DNA from: Panagrolaimus kolymaensis
Taxonomy: Eukaryota > Nematoda > Chromadorea > Rhabditida > Panagrolaimidae
NCBI GenBank assembly: GCA_028622995.1
Contig: JAJQJQ010000013.1
Location: 2,790,001 to 2,854,000 of the forward strand
DNA length: 64,000 nucleotides
Reading direction: 5' to 3'
This document shows positions 60,395 through 64,000 of the stretch, piece by piece. The notes beneath the pieces are model-generated. The model had not been told where the DNA came from. It worked only from the letters and a program-made list of their open reading frames with translations, and searched no databases. The first letter of the stretch is position 1. Each line of letters begins with the position of its first letter. The translations under genes and the position numbers were made by a program.

Positions 60395-60940
60395 TCTGTT
60401 GGCCGTCTGTAGCTGTCGCAAAGCAGACCGCTAAAGTTACAGAAAGTAAAAATTTAAATTTTCTTTAAGTTAGCAAATTCTCAATCAACCAGCCCACTCC
60501 AAGTTGGATACTATAGAAATGAAAAAATAATTATCGTGCACATTTTTTTTTCATTTTATATTTTTGTTATTTTTAAAGTTAAATACCAAATAATTACATA
60601 CTATTATTATTTGCGCTTATAATGATCGGATAAAAATTAGCTTTAATTTTTTTTAATACAAAACACGAACTTTAAAGGGCGTTGTTTGCAAATTACAGTG
60701 TATTTTTGTACAAACAACTTGTTTTTAATATCAATTTTCTATATTTTTTTTTTGCTAATTTACATTTTCAAAGTGCTAATTTTTTTGTGTTTTGATTATA
60801 GGCTCTTTATTTAAAATTATTTTTATTTTTCAAGTATAAAACTTTAAATATCTTATCACTTTTCCTGTCAGGCTTAAGAATAAAAAATTAATTAAGAAAA
60901 ATCCAAATTAAATATCAAAAAAAGAAGTTAAGTTTTATTG

Positions 60941-61075
60941 TAATTAGCTGTTGCTATATCTAGAGCCGCAATGATAGCCGCTGCTTCTCCTCAACAAACA
61001 GCTGGAAGGATGACTCTTTTAAATTTGGAACGTAAATTTCCAAGCAAATTTGGACAATGCTTTTTGACTTGAGTT
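60941..61075 (-). pseudogene. Decayed copy of the last GCL exon (copy 2)
   Basis: The plus-strand text TAGAGCCGCAATGATAGCCG, CTCAACAAACAGCTGGAAGGA, AAATTTCCAAGCAAATTTGG and AATGCTTTTTGAC parallels the ligase exon at 62875-63021 (GAGCCGCAATGATTGCCG, CATACAGCTGGAGGA, AAACTTCCAAGCAACTTCG, TATGCTTTTTGCC). Changes break the frame. It sits upstream of receptor copy 1 exactly as the real exon sits upstream of receptor copy 2. Confidence 0.75.
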
Positions 61076-61299
61076 ATTACATATTTAATTTTTCAGAAAC
61101 CAATTCGAATTAATATAGAAATATTTATTTAGTACGGTTTTCGATCAAAAGTTTCCAACATCTTTGGAACAATATTGCCGAGGATTATCTCATTCATTTT
61201 AAAACTAATACCTTTAAATATTAACGAAAATATTTAAACATGTTAAAAAACTTTATTTAAAAATATTTATTTTCAAAAAAATGGATATTTCTCAAATTG

Positions 61300-62349
61300 T
61301 TAAACAACAGATATTACTTTAGGAGATCGTTGGATGGATAAACTGTTCAATGTACTAACAATTGCGGATGTTTTTCTTCTTAAAATAAAATCAATGAAAT
61401 CTTTCAGGACAAATTTGCAAACAATCAATAACGCAATAGGATTAATTAAGCTTAAAATATCTGAATTGTAATCAAACCAAAACATCGCAAAATCTTCCAA
61501 TGCAGCATTTTTTTGTGCTCTCGCAATAAATCTTACAATATAATAAGCCGCGAGGAAAATTTGAAAAATTAAAAGTAAAGCTGCTTGAAAAAATAATCGT
61601 ATATCTTGTTTCATTGTTGAAGACACGGTGTTATATTGCTTTAAAAAGTATCGATACCGAAAAATTGTAGCCACAATGAGAATAAAGGAAATTGTTGAAG
61701 TTGAAAGAACTACGCTTGAACCAGCTAAGGAATGGTACTGAAAAAGAATAAATTTATTTTATTTATAAAAAAAAATTTTTTCTTTAAAAGTGCACGTTTT
61801 TTTGGGGTTTAGTAATTCAAAAAAATTTACGAGGGCGACATCTTTTTCCAGATAACTAGTTGATATTTCTCCATCGTCGGTATAAACCATTACAGAATGT
61901 CCAGAAAATCGAGGAGAAACTATTGCTAATGGAAATATGGGCAAAATCCAAATTAATCGTATTCCCCATTTTGTCAAGAAATTATAATCTTTACCCATAA
62001 AATTAAATGCAGTCCAAGCTCGATTTATTGCAACTGTAGCGTGTAAAATGGATTGATAGTAAATTAAATATCCTGAAATCAGCCAAGTTATGGTATCCCA
62101 TTCAGGATGATCATAAAACCATGGCTTCCATGCATTAATTAAATAGATTTTTGTAGATAAAAAATTTGTTATTATTGTTAAAATGTCAGCGATGGATATC
62201 ATAAAATAAAGTAAAAAGAATATAGAATTGTATAATTTATTTTTTCGAATTTTCATCATAAAAAATATGAAATAAGTTACTAAACAATGAAATAAGAAAA
62301 AGAATGTGGTTATAGTCCATCGAATTTGGTCGATAGTTTTTAATGTCAT
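61300..62349 (-). CDS. 7TM chemoreceptor (Srg/Srv-like), tandem copy 2, deletion in TM5
   Basis: Start at 62349 (MTLKTIDQIRWTITTFFFLF). Closely similar to copy 1 through TM4 and loop 2 (SPRFSGHSVMVYTDDGEIST, then SYLEKDVALVNFF is identical at nearly every base). After that, copy 1 continues with TM5 (SKIFVIYLVLGAFF), whereas copy 2 has only a short unrelated tail (ELLNPKKTCTF). The next exon resumes YHSLAGSSVVLSTSTISF and runs to SPKVISVV at 61300. About 40 residues including TM5 are lost, so this copy may be non-functional unless splicing differs. Confidence 0.6.
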
Positions 62350-62874
62350 GGTCTCGATTATTGTTGTGGTAAAGCAAACTGATAAAGTCAGAAAAATAGA
62401 AATAAAAAGCTTAGCTAAAAACGTTTCTGATGTTTACAACACTTTAAGCTATAGTCCATTTCAAAATGGATTTTAAATTATAAGAAATAATAAAAAAAAG
62501 TCATGCACATTATTTTTTTATTACATCATTTTTAAATTTAATTTACAAATTATATATTTTTATTTGAGCTTTTTAATGATAGGACAGCTGGCTGTAAACT
62601 TAAGACTAAAGAAAAATCATGAAATTTAAAGGATGTAGTTTGTAAAATTACAGTGTATTAAAGAAGAAAAAAAACAAACAAGAAATTTATTTTTTTGTAA
62701 ATTTGAATTTTGAGGATACTTTTTTAAAAAATGAATAGTAGTTATTTACAAAAAAAAATTATTTTTTAAATGAAAAACTTAAAATATTGTTTTATTTTTT
62801 CTTTAAATTTTTCAAATAAAACAAAATATTGTAAAAAAAATTCAAAGGAAATATAAAAAAAAATGAGGTAATTT

Positions 62875-64000
62875 TTAATATGCTGTTGTTGTTGATTCTC
62901 GAGCCGCAATGATTGCCGCTTCTCCTCTACATACAGCTGGAGGAATGTTTCGTTCAGTTTTAGAACAAAAACTTCCAAGCAACTTCGAACTATGCTTTTT
63001 GCCATGGGTGATGTCATTCATCTAAAATTTATTTATTTTTAATTTTATTTAAAAAAGCAGGCCATAATTTTAGTTTTTTTCAAACTTTACCCAATTAAAT
63101 TTTCTTATAAAAAATCTTACAGTTTTTATCATGTCATAAATGATTTCATCTGGAACATAAGAATCTTTAACATATTTGGAATGGCTTTGAACAAAATCTC
63201 TCATCCAATGAGCAAGGGTAAATATTTCACCCGAAGCTCGTTTAGAAATAAAAGTCAAATATTCGGTAATGGTATTTCGAGTTTGTACATCAATTTCGGA
63301 TTCATCCAAATATCGATAAATTAGAGGAATTAAGCCAAGGAAATCTTTTCCGTCGCCTAAAAAAAATTTGTTATGGGTTAGGGACTGACTGTTTTATTAA
63401 GAGAGTTGAAAGAAAATAATTTTCATTTTAAGATCAATTATTTTAAATTATTATAGAATAAAACTCACCATTAATAATTTCATTAAATGACATTTCAGCG
63501 GTTTCAAAACTTGGTTCACTTTCATTTCGAACTATTCTTTTCCCTTCGGAATTCATTTCACAAGTAACCAATTTATTTCGAAATTCAATTTTTTCATTTA
63601 ATACTGCATCCCTCTTTTGAGCTATTTTCATATTTTCATTGATCTTTGAAATATTTGTTACAAATACTAAATTGTAAGAAATTATCACTCGAGTTAAGAG
63701 AACTATGAAGCAAGAAAATGCAGCATTTTCAAAATCGGTGAGTTGGATTTCAGTTGGACGAAATTCAACTCTCCAACCAATTTCAGAGTTATCAATTGGT
63801 GGAGGCTTGAATCGCATGTTATTATAAACCGAAGTTTGAATGGATTCAAAATGCTCATTAGATGTTTCAGGATTTTGTTTGAGGCGTTCTTTTTAAACTA
63901 CAAGAGGATCACGAACGAATAAATGAGCAATGTGTTGAGCTACGGTGGGTTCGACTCCATCATCCAAAAGCTTTTGGTAAACAGGGGTTTCGTATGGAAT
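62875..64000 (-). CDS. gcs-1: Glutamate-cysteine ligase catalytic subunit, 3' part, with in-frame stop
   Basis: Glutamate-cysteine ligase joins glutamate and cysteine, the first and limiting step of glutathione synthesis in the cytosol. Visible exons are >64000-63469, 63356-63121 and 63021-62875 (stop). The diagnostic text MRFKPPP, IGWRVEFRPTEIQLTDFENA, LLTRVIISYNLV, ENMKIAQKRDAVL, GLIPLIYRYLDE, KRASGEIFTLAHWMRDFV is plainly that of animal GCLC. The N-terminal half is outside the window. Upstream of MRFKPPP the frame reads AHLFVRDPLVV, then a TAA (63893-63895), then KERLKQNPETSNEHFESIQ, still in family alignment on both sides. Either this copy is a pseudogene or the base is an assembly error. 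The C-terminus ends ARESTTTAY. Confidence 0.85.

Overview
The window is nuclear DNA from a nematode. It is very AT-rich, its genes carry short GT..AG introns with T-rich acceptors, and it holds nematode-type 7TM chemoreceptors (Srh-, Srab-, Srbc-like and others), a sigma-type GST, a C-type lectin, an SLC1 glutamate transporter and a neurexin-like LamG/EGF protein. I cannot fix the genus. No tRNA, rRNA or CRISPR array was seen.

Layout. 1-6.4 kb, minus strand: a long multi-module zinc-binding protein whose 3' part lies beyond the left edge, then an acidic protein of unknown function. 6.9-8.1 kb: a 1.2 kb TA-flanked palindrome. 8.9-25.9 kb: chemoreceptor territory with two close 7TM paralogs separated by a hAT-like foldback element, an Srh-like gene, an Srbc-like gene with decaying copies, a fourth type of receptor and a 5'-truncated receptor. 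A Cys-rich secreted gene (16.2-17.3 kb) with a damaged intron sits among them. 26.6-36.6 kb: secreted and metabolic genes, comprising a helical secreted protein, a GST, the second Cys-rich secreted paralog, a two-domain C-type lectin, a secreted protein resembling plant self-incompatibility S1 proteins, and a glutamate transporter. 37.2-52.2 kb: an Srab-like receptor and a LamG/EGF membrane protein, then the paralog of the left-edge zinc-module gene, then a duplicated Srab-like gene plus a decayed copy of the 3' end of the LamG gene. 52.6-62.3 kb: two tandem Srh-like genes, repeats, and two tandem receptors of another class. 62.9-64 kb: the 3' part of glutamate-cysteine ligase, carrying an in-frame stop, with two decayed copies of its last exon downstream.

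The two most novel items are the C2HC multi-module gene pair (1-3.6 kb and 45-48.2 kb) and the S1-like gene (33.8-34.4 kb). The region is strongly shaped by tandem and segmental duplication and by small inverted-repeat elements, some inside introns and one ending 10 bp before a receptor start codon. Exon boundaries were read by eye from splice motifs, reading frame and paralog comparison.
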